Shown piece after piece: positions 12,201 to 20,312 of a stretch of 60,000 nucleotides of DNA. The translations under genes and the position numbers were made by a program. The notes under the pieces are model-generated. The model saw only the letters and a program-made list of their open reading frames with translations, did no database searches and was not told the origin of the DNA. The stretch is from Liolophura sinensis (Eukaryota; Mollusca; Polyplacophora; Chitonida; Chitonidae). The stretch's first letter is position 1. Each line of letters opens with the position of its first letter. The stretch covers positions 21,689,385 to 21,749,384 of the forward strand of contig NC_088295.1 in the NCBI RefSeq assembly GCF_032854445.1, in the 5' to 3' direction.

Positions 12201-15200
12201 TTATTTTGGTTTAACTTCGAAAAACGAGTTTCTTAAATGCAAGAGCGTAAAATTCTGTATCTTGTTGTTTCCTGTATGTATGTTATTGAAATCTTTCACA
12301 GTTGCTTTTTACTTACTCTATAGTTTTACTTTCATTGTCAAAAAGGCTTTTATAACTTCTAACCATGATTTCTAAACCTGAATTTACATCGCAGTATTGA
12401 TTAGTATAAGTATTTACCAAACGCGTTAGGGAGGGTCTATATACAGAGACATTACAATTGTGTATTTCGAATATCCGATTACTATCACGTGAAAGGTCAA
12501 GGTGTTAAATCAATATTTTTAGCGTATACAAAATCCGTTTTCCAGATACTTGGTTCATAACCCTGACATAACACAGTGAACTTAAAATTGTGTCACACAT
12601 GTGAACTACACGCAAATTTGTATAAATAGACATAGAGAATATCTTTACTATATTTAACCACGGGCATGACATATAGCCGGCCGCAGATACACGCTTTGGC
12701 AGAACAGCAATAGTTCGAGGTTCAAAAGTCTTGCTTTGCGAAATGTTGGATTAACCTACATTTTCTTTCCTTTCTTTTGGTAACAATTTTAATCAGATTC
12801 TGTGGGTATTTGTTGTTGCTGTGCGCTGGTTTGCCTGGGGGTTTCTGGTGGCCATGTGACCTCTCCATGCCCCTCGGCAGAAGTCGGTGGTCTAGACAAG
12901 GGGCTCATTGAAGCCATCTGTTTCAAGACCTGAGTCAGCAAGAGACTGTACACACAGAAAATTATCCTGGGGACTGTCAAATCCTTTCAACAAAATGCTT
13001 CTATTTACCAATAGCTGAAGGCCGAGGAAGCAATTTTATTGGCAGTGTGAATTCCATATGCCTGATAAATCTTTTCAAGTCCATGTCAGCTTTTTCGATC
13101 CCTAGAGTAGTACACATCATAAGTACATAAACCACTTTAGGAATGCCATATATATAATCATATCCAGTGATGCTACAATACGGGCACCAGTATGGACTAT
13201 AAGCCACGTGTTGATATCGTACTGTGTATAGAAGGTCAGCCTTTCAAGTTACCGCAAAATTTTTTAATTAATTGATACATTACACCATTGGGCAATATTA
13301 TTAAACCTGTATAAATGTAGGGGATGTTGCCAAATAAGTATAAGGGAAATGTGTCAAATTATACGATAGTATCAGATGAAAAAATATTCATATTTGCACT
13401 TTATATCCCGGATCTTTGTCAACCAGCTCTATGAGTCACACGGTTTGTCAAGCAAACCCCAGCATATATGTATATGTACATATAATTTAATGGCACATAT
13501 TATTTGCGCATAGGGTATGTCAGTGCATTAATTGAAAATGCGAACACATGCTATTTAACAGCCCGTACATGGTATGTAATCATAAGGACACATGCACTTA
13601 TTTTAAGGATAAACACGACAAACAGAACCAAAGAATGAACTTGAACTTGATCATAAAGCAAAATTAAACCGAACGGTTTGTTTTATGCGTACATGTATTT
13701 AAATTCACCAACTGTATAACTGTAATTACAGATCGCAAGAAATACAAGCGGCTAAGGCTTGGCCATAACCTGTACATTTTTATTATGGTTTTTGGAATGT
13801 GTATTTATCGGATAGCATAGTTACTAGTGGCGAAAAGTAACGAGACCAGATCTTGCAGTTAGGAACCTGATGGTATAAATCACAGACAACGGATCTCATA
13901 TATACACTGACTGGTTGCTGTGCTGTTCTAACCTACCTTTGAGCTTAATGGTTACCCTTCAATTATAAGACGTCACAGCTCATAATTGTGGAAAATATAC
14001 CATTAAATTGTGCCTATAGAAAGTGTTTTAGTGGCATCATAATCGTCATTTTGGATTCTTCTCTCCGTGAACGTATGCACGACTGCGGAAGTGATGAAAT
14101 TACTGACAATTTTAGACAGGAGTCTGTGGATTAAAACATTTGATCTGTGCCGACTCTGATATTGTTGAAAACTTTCATATTTTGCATGTCTTTTTCCTAC
14201 CTGCTCGCGTGTTATCAGCGAGATTATACGAAGATTGTAAATATCGTAATAGCGATCGCGCGAAACATTCGTACAGTAGGTATTGGTACTTACCAGACCA
14301 AGGCAGGTGGATAGCCCGACAAATGACTCCTCGTGCCCCATGACGTAACCATGGTAAAAACAGTCTTCACGTACCCTGCCTTGAAAAGTGTAGTTGCCCT
14401 CTTCCCACTCTACTATTGCTCCAGGAGAAACCAAGTCCGTTTTATAAAGCTCCAAGCTAAGAGTTTGGTTTCTCCAATCGAGCAAAAGGGAAAGTTTGTC
14501 AGGAGATTTGTAACTTTGGCTGCCTAAAAACGGATTGTCGGGTTTGGGGGGAATTATATATTCATCTATACTACCGTTAGCTTGTAATACTCGAGGCACT
14601 GTGTATTCTTTCCATTTTATATCTGCAAATATGAAAGAAAAGAAGCGTCACGCTCAGGACTTGAGTACGCCATTATTAACATAGCGTAAAATATGAACTC
14701 AGCTGAAAAGTACAGTATCATTGTGATATATAGACATAGAGTAAAAACAACTGAATAAAGATATCTGCCTACTGCCAATCTCAGTTTTAAGCTGAGCTGT
14801 CAGAATAGACAACAAATGTCATCAAATGCTACTGATTCGTAATTGGTGATTTCCCCTCCAAGTTGCTCTATTTATTCACCATCTGTTTTTCGTATCGAGT
14901 TGGGGTGTCTCACAGAATTGTAGTATTTAGAAATGACGAGATAACCAGGGATATTTAGCTCCGCTCCTATTAGAGGAAATGCGCGGTGTCCTGTAGAGAA
15001 ACGAGTTTTCCATACAGGCAAATAGTACATCACACGCTCGAGAAAAAGTATAAATCATATGTAACAAGAGTTCGAGAATATGGAGTGATGCCTCCCTTTT
15101 GGATCAAGACTCCAGCACTGCACGAGTTTGACATTAATCTACGGGAACACGACGTGTTTGTTATTGCTGACAAACACATACCATAGTAATTAGCAGATGG

Positions 15201-17678
15201 AAAACATTCGTTCTGAATACGATGAATTGTTGACTCTTTTAAATTGCCCACGCTTTGATCTGGCAAACAACATCCATTAGGAAAAGCCTGTGTATATAAG
15301 ACTGTATATACAGTTTCTTTATCCTTCCCCTTGTCAGAAATGATAGTCCCAATCGGGAGGATTATAATGCTCAACGCCACGTCAGCATGACCGTGTAAAA
15401 ACAGCTGCCTTAAATTAAACTATTTATAAGAATGGCCTACCGATGACTCTCGGCTTTTTCTGACTACTTATTTCAGTCATAAATATGCACACATAACAAA
15501 AAACACCGCCCCAGACTTAAAGCATATTACAAGCACTTGGGGAAAAATTGTCTGACGTGTGTTTTTCTGTTGTCGTTTTTCACGCCCTATGTTTTGTTGG
15601 CCGCTGAGATGAGCCTACCCCTTCAGATATGGCTAGATTGTAGTGTATCACTAAGAGGCCTCCATAAGTATTATCCTCTCCACGCTTCTCAACAGGAGAC
15701 GTGAACAACACACGATGATACATGGAAACATTGACTCCATAACCAATGGTCCCCGAGAGGGCGACGTTTGGGTTAGGGTGCCCTTAAGCGACAGGCAAAT
15801 ACCAGATAAGTACAAAAATGTGAATCTCTCAAACGTGGCAACCTCAAAAACAGGATAACTGAAAGTAGCATCATGCACGCTGTAGGAGCAAAACAAAGAC
15901 TGGAATATTGCCAACCTATGAAATGACTAACAGTTGATCCTGATATATAATATATTACCTTTCGTTGAACCTAGTGATCCCTGGGCAACCTGCAAAAGAT
16001 AAAACCATATGTTGACAGGCTTTGCTCTACGGAAATGAAGAATGTATAAAGTATGAACTATCTAACAGAGCACGGGGAGGTGTGCCCAGAGTGCTAGCTT
16101 TGGATAAACATTTACTTTATAAACAATCTGTCACTCTGAGGGATACATACGGTGAATAGCACAACATACTGTTTTAAAAAACCAACAACCTATTGCACAG
16201 GTACTAACACACGAAGTAACGACGAAAAATATAATAACTTAAATTTGTCTACCATACATTAAAGAACAAAGTTTTTTTTTGAAAAAAAAATCTTTTTTTA
16301 AAAGTCCTTTTTACCTAATTTTATACGTAATGATATGACTTAAGAAAAGGCGATTGATTAATTGCAAAAGTTGAGTCAAATAAGAATATTAATGAGTTGC
16401 GAAATCATAATACACAAGGATTGTGAAAATCTGAACTAAACGTAAATCACCTATTCCCAGCAACGTCTTAGGTGTCAAAATAAAACAAGACAAGTTGAAA
16501 AGAGCCTCCATTACGCTCTTCAGTTTTTTTGCCTCCGCAATTTTCTTTTCATTTTTTGTGTGTTTTGACAATCAAGTGCCTTATAATATCGAATTTCAGA
16601 TTTATGTTCGCGTCTCTTATATATACAGATATAAATCTCCACGTAAACAAAAGCTAACAAGCTTTTTAGGGTTATGTTTCGGGTAACTCATGGGAAGCTG
16701 ACCGAACAACCAAAAACGACTTGGCCAGTTACCTATAATTTAAATATCATTTTGAAATGTCCCGACTTTCAATGAACAATTTTTGATCAGCATTATACGG
16801 TTTCCTTTTTATATAAACTTGAAACCACTTTATGATTTTTCAGCATAACTCATAACAGGAGCCTTTGTCGCTTAAAGTTGTTGTTTATGTTACCAAATGG
16901 TGCATACATTAAAAACTATGCAAATCAGCAGGAAATTAGGGAATAAAGAGTGAAATTTAAGCCTGGTTGCCTACGCTAATAAGCAGGGATTTAAGGGTGT
17001 ATTGGCGGTTTGAGTAAGACAGTTGTTAGCACTTATATTTCTACACGTATGCAGCCTGCCATATGCCACTCTGACAAGTTAATGAAATCGTCTTGCGGTG
17101 ACTGTCGACATGCAGCTCTTCTGATATGTAACCGCATCTTGAAGTACTCCGACCCAGACACAGATCCTTGGGGATGAGGGAGGAGGGTCTGCCCCTAACA
17201 CAACCCTCACATTGTGGATGTGCAATGTATGGACAGTTCACAGTCTTCCCGCTGATTTTGGTACGGAAAATTGCGTTTATGCTTTGAATAATAAATGTAA
17301 AGCTAATTTTGCGTACAACATACATTTATATTTCAATAATGATATTCTTTGACGTAGGCTACTCATTCCATGCAAATAATATAAGCTGTACAGATGTCTG
17401 TTTAGTTGCAGTAATTATAAGTGTGATAATATTTTGAAACAGACTAACAGATATCGTCAGTATGAAGAATGAAACAATCACAAAACCACGTACGTCTAAT
17501 ACCAAGTTATCTTAGACCATGTAACTGTTTCGTCACCAACGCCAAAATATTACATTCCAAAACTAAAGGTGGGCAATATACTTAATAATCGGTTAACACA
17601 AAGATTACTTACCTCAACAAGGATCAAAAATAAATGCCATTGCAAGATTGTTGATAGAAAGGCGAAGTAAGACTTCAT
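173..17678 (-). CDS. ADAMTS-family secreted metalloprotease (gene 1, 17 exons, 3' end outside window)
   Basis: Joined minus-strand exons 17613-17678, 15959-15989, 14294-14622, 11974-12106, 11123-11277, 9651-9734, 9339-9492, 8941-9046, 8297-8440, 6929-7061, 6402-6515, 4728-4870, 3855-3921, 3178-3283, 1269-1402, 817-937 and 173-262 give one open frame of about 703 codons with every splice phase matching. Domain order read from the translation is signal peptide, propeptide, basic cleavage sites, reprolysin catalytic domain, disintegrin-like domain, thrombospondin type 1 repeat, cysteine-rich domain and start of the spacer. This is the canonical ADAMTS order. Members of the family are secreted, zinc-dependent endopeptidases that cut extracellular matrix proteins. 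I cannot assign a vertebrate subtype by eye. Any C-terminal TSP repeats would lie beyond base 1. CpG is not depleted here, unlike in gene 2. Confidence 0.93.
560..769 (-). pseudogene. Frame-disrupted second spacer-like exon
   Basis: Between exons 16 and 17 there is a 210-bp block with a TTTTGTAG acceptor and a GTAAGA donor. In the phase set by exon 16 it reads [20 protein letters not shown], resembling the spacer start (V-x-I-P-A-G-A-x-x-I), but meets TAG at about 590. In the other open frame the second half reads [16 protein letters not shown] and [12 protein letters not shown], resembling the later spacer strands. One missing base near the AAAAGTTTT run would join the two, but the result would then not match exon 17. 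It may be a decayed duplicate exon, an alternative exon or an assembly error. Confidence 0.5.
817..937 (-). CDS. ADAMTS exon 16: end of cysteine-rich domain
   Basis: A 121-nt exon (phase 0 in, 1 out) between CTTAACAG and GTAAGT. It reads [20 protein letters not shown] then [19 protein letters not shown]. The V-G-C-D-x-x-I-x-S...D-x-C-G-V-C-G-G block is one of the most conserved segments of ADAMTS proteins. Confidence 0.95.
938..1268 (-). other. ADAMTS intron 15
   Basis: A 331-bp intron with GTAAGT...CAG ends. It holds nothing else I recognise. Confidence 0.7.
1269..1402 (-). CDS. ADAMTS exon 15: cysteine-rich domain, middle part
   Basis: A 134-nt exon (phase 1 in, 0 out) with acceptor TCTCTTGTAG and donor GTAAGT. 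It reads [12 protein letters not shown], then GDVIDGIRC and NICVRGRCR, matching the C-x-L-x-C...G-x-V-x-D-G-T-x-C...I-C-V-x-G-x-C pattern. Confidence 0.93.
1403..2800 (-). other. ADAMTS intron 14, non-repeat part
   Basis: Intron sequence between the 39-bp minisatellite and exon 15. Both strands have short ORFs without recognisable domains. No SINE was seen. Confidence 0.6.
2805..3195 (-). repeat. 39-bp minisatellite that contains the exon 14 splice donor
   Basis: About ten degenerate units of roughly 39 bp. Read on the minus strand each carries GATGATGGTGAG with variants of the donor GTGAGTTAGG. The first unit is the junction itself: exon 14 ends CAAGATGATG before GTGAGTTAGG. The first three units are exactly 39 bp (13 codons) and open in the exon's frame, reading [26 protein letters not shown] and [13 protein letters not shown] before a stop. 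The units nearest the exon are the best conserved, consistent with growth from the junction. Confidence 0.85.
3178..3283 (-). CDS. ADAMTS exon 14: cysteine-rich domain, first part
   Basis: A 106-nt exon (phase 0 in, 1 out) reading [16 protein letters not shown] and later NWMPYQQDD. This matches the family's P-C...D-F-R-x-x-Q-C-x-x-F...W-x-P-Y block. The donor is G|GTGAGT. The last exon bases and this donor are the first unit of a 39-bp minisatellite that stays open in the exon's frame for three units before a stop. Confidence 0.9.
3284..3565 (-). other. ADAMTS intron 13, acceptor-side part
   Basis: Unique intron sequence between the acceptor of exon 14 and the SINE. No other feature was seen. 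Confidence 0.6.
3566..3837 (-). mobile_element. tRNA-derived SINE, near full length, with target-site duplication
   Basis: Read on the minus strand, the element starts with a tRNA-like head (A-box-like GGCTCATTTGGTTAGCGCG, B-box-like GTTCAAGTCC). It continues through GGTTTCC...CATAATGCTGGCCGCC and ends GTGAAATATTCCTGAGTACG plus ATTTATTTG-rich DNA. The 11-bp repeat CACTAGGATTC occurs at 3566-3576 and 3827-3837 and fits a target-site duplication. Copies or fragments of the same family are at 25.08, 25.86, 48.5 and 56.34 kb. It lies in gene 1 in the transcribed orientation, 12 bp past the exon 13 donor. Confidence 0.9.
3855..3921 (-). CDS. ADAMTS exon 13: end of TSP1 repeat
   Basis: A 67-nt exon (phase 2 in, 0 out) reading [10 protein letters not shown] and [10 protein letters not shown], the G-G-x-x-C-x-G...x-C end of the TSP1 repeat. 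A SINE starts 17 bp into the following intron, between the GTAAGT donor (3849-3854) and the rest of the intron. Confidence 0.92.
3922..4727 (-). other. ADAMTS intron 12
   Basis: An 806-bp intron. I see only unique sequence with short unconvincing ORFs. Confidence 0.65.
4728..4870 (-). CDS. ADAMTS exon 12: start of central thrombospondin type 1 repeat
   Basis: A 143-nt exon (phase 0 in, 2 out) bounded by ATTTTCAG and GTGAGT. It reads YCVSGRC, then [19 protein letters not shown], then [10 protein letters not shown]. The W-x-x-W-x-x-W spacing and CSTPCG are the diagnostic TSP1 core, with potential C-mannosylated tryptophans and an O-fucose site at CSTPCG. Confidence 0.95.
4871..6401 (-). other. 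ADAMTS intron 11
   Basis: A 1.5-kb AT-rich intron. No repeat, SINE or extra exon was recognised; the phases of exons 11 and 12 match without one. Confidence 0.65.
6402..6515 (-). CDS. ADAMTS exon 11: disintegrin-like domain, C-terminal half
   Basis: A 38-codon phase 0-0 exon between TCTCCCCAG and GTAGGT. It reads [15 protein letters not shown] and then [11 protein letters not shown], matching the family's C-x-x-L-W-C...G-T-x-C-G pattern. Joined to exon 12 it gives [13 protein letters not shown], the usual link into the TSP1 repeat. Confidence 0.93.
6516..6928 (-). other. ADAMTS intron 10
   Basis: A 413-bp intron with no recognisable content. Confidence 0.65.
6929..7061 (-). CDS. ADAMTS exon 10: disintegrin-like domain, N-terminal half
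   Basis: A 133-nt exon (phase 2 in, 0 out) with acceptor AATTTCAG and donor GTACGT. It reads CLDDKPGE...[20 protein letters not shown], where the D-x-Q-C-x-x-x-F-G block is typical of the ADAMTS disintegrin-like domain. Confidence 0.9.
7062..8296 (-). other. ADAMTS intron 9
   Basis: A 1.2-kb intron. Apart from a possible tRNA-like SINE relic near 7,625-7,725 it holds nothing recognised. Confidence 0.65.
7625..7725 (+). mobile_element. Possible relic of a tRNA-derived SINE head
   Basis: The stretch has an A-box-like GTGGTCTATCGGG and, some 70 bases on, a B-box-like GAGTTCGAATC, spaced as in tRNA-derived promoters. An 18-bp perfect palindrome (CTCCACTGTACAGTGGAG, 7646-7663) lies between them. 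No mature tRNA cloverleaf is evident and no target-site duplication was found. Confidence 0.35.
8297..8440 (-). CDS. ADAMTS exon 9: zinc-binding helix, second half, and Met-turn
   Basis: A 144-nt exon (phase 2 in and out). Joined to exon 8 it completes HETAHTFGLLHD, the full HExxHxxGxxHD motif with all three zinc histidines. It then reads GSIMAPLM, the Met-turn. All catalytic residues are present, so an active protease is expected. Confidence 0.95.
8441..8940 (-). other. ADAMTS intron 8
   Basis: A 500-bp intron that interrupts the zinc-binding motif. No other feature was seen. Confidence 0.7.
8941..9046 (-). CDS. ADAMTS exon 8: zinc-binding helix, first half
   Basis: A 106-nt exon (phase 1 in, 2 out). 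It reads [15 protein letters not shown], close to the conserved ADAMTS GYAPV-x-G-x-C-x-P-x-R-S-C, and ends in MAHETAHT. This supplies the first two zinc histidines and the catalytic glutamate of HExxH. The intron interrupts the codon just after the motif. Confidence 0.95.
9339..9492 (-). CDS. ADAMTS exon 7: protease domain
   Basis: A 154-nt exon (phase 0 in, 1 out) bounded by ATATTTCAG and GTAAGG. It reads [20 protein letters not shown], matching the L-x-x-F-C-x-W-Q-x-x-L-N helix of ADAMTS proteases, then [13 protein letters not shown], matching the H-D-x-A-x-x-L-T-R strand. Confidence 0.92.
9651..9734 (-). CDS. ADAMTS exon 6: protease domain
   Basis: An 84-nt phase 0-0 exon with acceptor CATTTCAG and donor GTAAGG. 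It reads [20 protein letters not shown] and continues the reprolysin fold (compare the family's I-x-I-x-x-x-R strand). It follows exon 5 across the array-bearing intron. Confidence 0.88.
9735..10050 (-). other. ADAMTS intron 5, acceptor-side unique part
   Basis: Unique AT-rich sequence between the minisatellite and the acceptor of exon 6 (CATTTCAG). Two weak repeats of a CTAGATTGT...GTCATGTA phrase are visible at about 9,811 and 9,962. Confidence 0.55.
10051..11160 (-). repeat. 44-bp minisatellite (~25 units) that contains the exon 5 splice donor
   Basis: About 25 tandem units with a 44-bp period. On the minus strand each unit reads TATGAGCAGTATCTACT, then GGGATGCTGAATGTAGTAAG, then TACAAC with a few variant positions. 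The unit at 11,117-11,160 is the real 3' end of exon 5 plus its GTAAGT donor, so almost every unit carries a copy of the exon end and the donor. The leftmost unit has a degraded donor (ACTTTC on the plus strand). The period is not a multiple of three, so reading through shifts frame, and a TAG falls in the second unit. Exonic CAAGGACAAGTATGAG resembles the intronic GTACAACTATGAG 44 bp on, a possible seed for slippage. Confidence 0.95.
11123..11277 (-). CDS. ADAMTS exon 5: convertase sites and start of protease domain
   Basis: A 155-nt exon (phase 1 in, 0 out). It carries RRVRR and RKKR, the likely final maturation site, followed by [19 protein letters not shown], the first strand of the reprolysin domain. 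Its last codons ([11 protein letters not shown]) and its GTAAGT donor are the founding copy of the 44-bp minisatellite in the following intron. If the first donor is skipped, reading on in frame meets a TAG within the second repeat unit. Confidence 0.92.
11558..11902 (+). mobile_element. tRNA-derived SINE with 14-bp target-site duplication
   Basis: A 345-bp element on the plus strand, antisense to gene 1. The 5' end is tRNA-like (GGTAGAGCGTC A box, GGATCAATCC B-box-like). The 3' end reads GAGTACGACGTTAAACCCC and finishes in CTCACTCACTCACTCA. The repeat CACAGTTACATTAT flanks it at 11544-11557 and 11903-11916. A 3' fragment of the same family lies at about 25,596-25,670. The clear duplication suggests a fairly recent insertion. 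Confidence 0.92.
11974..12106 (-). CDS. ADAMTS exon 4: propeptide end with furin-like site
   Basis: A 133-nt exon (phase 0 in, 1 out). Joined to exon 3 it reads [21 protein letters not shown], matching the family's G-x-I...D-x-E-x-x-x-x-E-P block. It ends with [10 protein letters not shown], a candidate proprotein-convertase site. The only donor that keeps the frame with exon 5 is G|GTTGGT, a weak consensus. The nearby G|GTGACA would put a stop early in exon 5. Confidence 0.85.
12107..14293 (-). other. ADAMTS intron 3
   Basis: A 2.2-kb intron. The ORFs at 12.79-12.98 and 13.00-13.21 kb show no domain and are not needed, since exons 3 and 4 match in phase and in the propeptide. Confidence 0.65.
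14294..14622 (-). CDS. ADAMTS exon 3: propeptide
   Basis: A 329-nt exon (phase 1 in, 0 out) with acceptor ATTTGCAG and donor GTAAGT. It encodes the reprolysin-family propeptide, shown by the CFYHGYVMG...[11 protein letters not shown] block that corresponds to the C-x-Y-x-G-x-V...S-x-V-A-L-S-T-C-x-G-L signature. It carries three N-glycosylation sequons (NGS, NQT, NYT). The propeptide normally keeps the protease latent until cleaved. Confidence 0.93.
14623..15958 (-). other. ADAMTS intron 2
   Basis: A 1.3-kb intron with no recognised repeat or exon. Confidence 0.65.
15959..15989 (-). CDS. ADAMTS exon 2: end of signal peptide
   Basis: A 31-nt exon between a TTTTGCAG acceptor and a GTAATA donor, reading [10 protein letters not shown]. 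It enters in phase 0 and leaves in phase 1. It bridges the signal peptide to the propeptide in exon 3, where both phases fit. Such a short exon would be missed by simple ORF searches. Confidence 0.75.
15990..17612 (-). other. ADAMTS intron 1
   Basis: A 1.6-kb intron with poly-T and poly-A runs around 16,270-16,310. Its only coding-like content is the cysteine-containing ORF near 17.04-17.25 kb. Confidence 0.6.
17041..17254 (-). CDS. Cysteine-containing ORF in ADAMTS intron 1, unrecognised
   Basis: A possible exon after an AAAATCAG acceptor at about 17,254. It reads [18 protein letters not shown] and later [11 protein letters not shown] and [14 protein letters not shown] before a stop. Six cysteines in about 70 residues and a higher GC content than the flanks are coding-like. 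No domain is recognised, and the main transcript splices exon 1 to exon 2 without it. It could be an alternative last exon, a relic or chance. Confidence 0.2.
17613..17678 (-). CDS. ADAMTS exon 1: start codon and signal peptide
   Basis: ATG at 17,678 opens a 22-codon exon starting [10 protein letters not shown] and running through a hydrophobic stretch ([11 protein letters not shown]). It ends in GAG followed by the strong donor GTAAGT, phase 0. Continuing into exon 2 gives VAQG-S, a plausible signal-peptidase site, so the protein enters the secretory pathway. The start was chosen because it is the only ATG giving a signal peptide in frame with exon 2. Confidence 0.85.
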
Positions 17679-17850
17679 GTTGGTGAACACTTTTACTTCA
17701 ATGTGTCGGCCAGATGTGAATTGCAAACTGTGGCTGTTTCTCCGTGGACAGCCTATGTCCGATGTACGCTAACTCCTGCCCAGCCGTTACTCACTTGACT
17801 GACTGGGAGCCTCTTAAATCCCCTCGCCAATTGTAATGAAGCGATTACTT
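17679..17850 (-). promoter_or_regulatory. ADAMTS 5' leader and possible core promoter
   Basis: Upstream of the start codon on the minus strand, GGGATTTAAGAGG (about 17,811-17,823) could be a TATA-like box. CAGTCAGTC some 17-20 bases on resembles an initiator. The spacing is shorter than usual, so this is only a candidate. Confidence 0.25.
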
Positions 17851-18805
17851 CCTAACAGGATTATATGAGACCATTGCGCGGAAACGTCCAGTATCCTTGT
17901 CGCTTGTTTCTCGGTGAGCGATTGGTCCAGAGGTGAGCGCTTATACATCCCAGTATACTAGATTATAAGATGTATGGAGCCTACAATAATTATATCGTTG
18001 ATTATAAAAACATACAACACATTAGGAAACTATGGTTTGAGAAGAGGCCTGTTGTAGCTTGAGAAAAGAGAGAGAGCTGACTGTTCCCCAACCCATCACC
18101 TCTGTGTCTCCCTGGATAGACAGTCACGAGGCTGGAATAGCGGGGATATGCCCACGGAATGAAGCCCTGAACGATCTAAGAGAACGTCAAATGAGTAGTT
18201 CCCGTCGACGTGTCTTCACCGCGCTCTAATTATTTACGACTTCCCACTAAGTCAGCGACGAGACGGCAGAGACGTCCAAATATACAGACACAGTCGGCAA
18301 CAATCAGCTTCACGCAGGCTTTTATTTAACACTTCATCTTCACACGCCGAAACTGCCAAGAGGCAACTCATTTAAAATCATATCCATATGCTAACGTTCC
18401 GAAACTGCAAGAAAATGGCCTGACATGGAGTCATAATTCTTCACGTTTAACTTTAAATACAGACCATCTCATTTACAGCCTGTCAAAATTATAATTAGAA
18501 CAGTTTGCGAATAACCTAACACTGCTTTTCACTCAATAGCGAAAATAATGTACAGACAGGATAGGCCTAGGCCTGTGTGTTCTTGAAGTTTTTCTGAACA
18601 CTGGCGGCTCTTAAGTAAATATATACGGTAACACTTTCTGGATATTTATGTGTAATTATGTCCCTGTTATAAGTGTCTACATACCAAGTTTGCTTAATGT
18701 CAAATGTTAAATTTCGCCAAATAACAGCAAACAATGGTAATACCTCAAGAGATATAACGGCGAAGTTGCAGGTGGTGCTCATTCCATTATCTCTTTGGCT
18801 AATTG
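17851..18805. other. Intergenic stretch upstream of gene 1
   Basis: Unique sequence with ordinary CpG content. No gene or element was recognised. Confidence 0.5.
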
Positions 18806-19395
18806 TCGTGTGAAGTTGTAACGGGTGCTGATCTCGTCTTCTCAGTGAGTGACTTTTGTGAGGTTGCAACGAATACTGATTCCATCACCTCAGTGAGTGA
18901 CTGTTGTGAGGTTGCAACGAATACTGATTCCATCACCTCAGTGAGTGACTATTGTGAGGTTGCAGAGGTGCTGATTCCATCACCTCAGTGACTATTGTGA
19001 GGTTGCAACGGGTGCTGATCTCGTCTTCTCAGTGAGTGACTTTTGTGAGGTTGCAGAGGTGCTGATTCCATCACCTCAGTGAGTGACTATTGTGAGGTAG
19101 CAGAGGTGCTGATTCCATCACCTCAGTGAGTGACTATTGTGAGGTTGCAGCGTGCGCTGATTCCATCACCTCAGTGAGTGACTATTGTGAGGTTGCAACG
19201 GGTGCTGATTCCATCACCTCAGTGAGTGACTATTGTGAGGTTGCAACGGGTGCTGATTCCATCACCTCAGTGAGTGACTATTGTGAGGTTGCAGAGGTGC
19301 TGATTCCATCACCTCAGTGAGTGACTATTGTGAGGTTGCAGAGGTGCTGACTCCATCACCTCAGTGAGTGACTATTGTGGGAATTGCAATGAGCA
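18806..19395. repeat. 48/47-bp minisatellite
   Basis: About 12 units built on GTGAGTGACTATTGTGAGG, then TTGCAACGGGTGCTGATTC, then CATCACCTCA, with variants that are 47 bp. In the 48-bp stretches the plus strand is open and reads SVSDYCEVATGADSIT repeatedly, but 47-bp units break the frame. I treat the ORF as a by-product. Each unit holds a donor-like GTGAGT on the plus strand. Confidence 0.92.
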
Positions 19396-19740
19396 CTCAT
19401 TATGTCACCTTTTTAAGTACCGGTAATTATCGGCACCTTCTTGGGGGTACCGATTCCATCACCTTTTATGGTGGGATTGTTATGCGTGCTGATTCCATCA
19501 CCTTATGGAAACATTATCTTAACTGACATTTAAACTGCATTGCGCAAAGCAGACAATAAATGGCGAAGTGGCAGCGGGTGATTATTCCATCTTTTCTTTT
19601 AGAAACATTAGTTGTATGTGCTTTTGTATGTTAAACCCTTCACCTCATTATTGTAGTGACAATGATTGATAACCCTATCACTTCATGCAGACATCATTGT
19701 AGGTGATATTGGTTTGTTAACACTATTACCTTATGGATAC
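19396..19740. repeat. Degenerate continuation of the minisatellite
   Basis: Phrases such as GATTCCATCACCTT recur at irregular spacing (19,458, 19,490). This suggests old decayed units linking the arrays on either side. Confidence 0.5.
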
Positions 19741-20312
19741 ATTATTTTGGGTAACAGGGGATAGGGTTAACATCCCCTGTCACCTACAATAATATCTCCA
19801 TGAGCTGATAGGGTTAACATCCCCTGTCACCTGCAATAATATCTCCATGAGAGGATAGGGTTAACATAACCTGTCACCTGCAATAATATCTCCATGAGAG
19901 GATAGGGTTAACATCCCCTGTCACCTACAATAATATCTCCATGAGAGGATAGGGTTAACATCCCCTGTCACCTACAATAATATCTCCATGAGAGGATAGG
20001 GTTAACATCCCCTGTCACCAACAATAATATCTCCATGAGAGGATAGGGTTAACATCCCCTGTCACCTACAATAATGTCTCCATGAGAGGATAGGGTTAAC
20101 ATCCCCTGTCACCTACAATAATGTCTCCATGAGAGGATAGGGTTAACATCTCCTGTCACCTACAACAATGTCTCCAAGAGCTGATATGGTTAACATCCCC
20201 TGTCACCTACAATAATGTCTCCATGAGAGGATAGGGTTAACATCTCCTGTCACCTACAATAATGTCTCCTTGAGCTGATATGGTTAACATCCTCTGTCAC
20301 CTACAATATAAG
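19741..20312. repeat. 47-bp minisatellite
   Basis: About 12 units of 47 bp reading AGGATAGGGTTAACATCCCC, then TGTCACCTACAATAATATC, then TCCATGAG, with few substitutions. Each has a GTTAAC site. On the minus strand each has TTGTAGGTGACAGG, a juxtaposed acceptor-like and donor-like string. Confidence 0.95.

Noticed and set aside
13001-13207. ORF in ADAMTS intron 3 as an extra propeptide exon
   Set aside because: Exons 3 and 4 already join in phase and in the conserved propeptide block; the ORF has no family resemblance.
18803-19320. Repeat-encoded plus-strand ORFs as a repetitive protein gene
   Set aside because: The frame survives only within runs of 48-bp units and breaks at 47-bp units. 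No splice sites or signal peptide support it.
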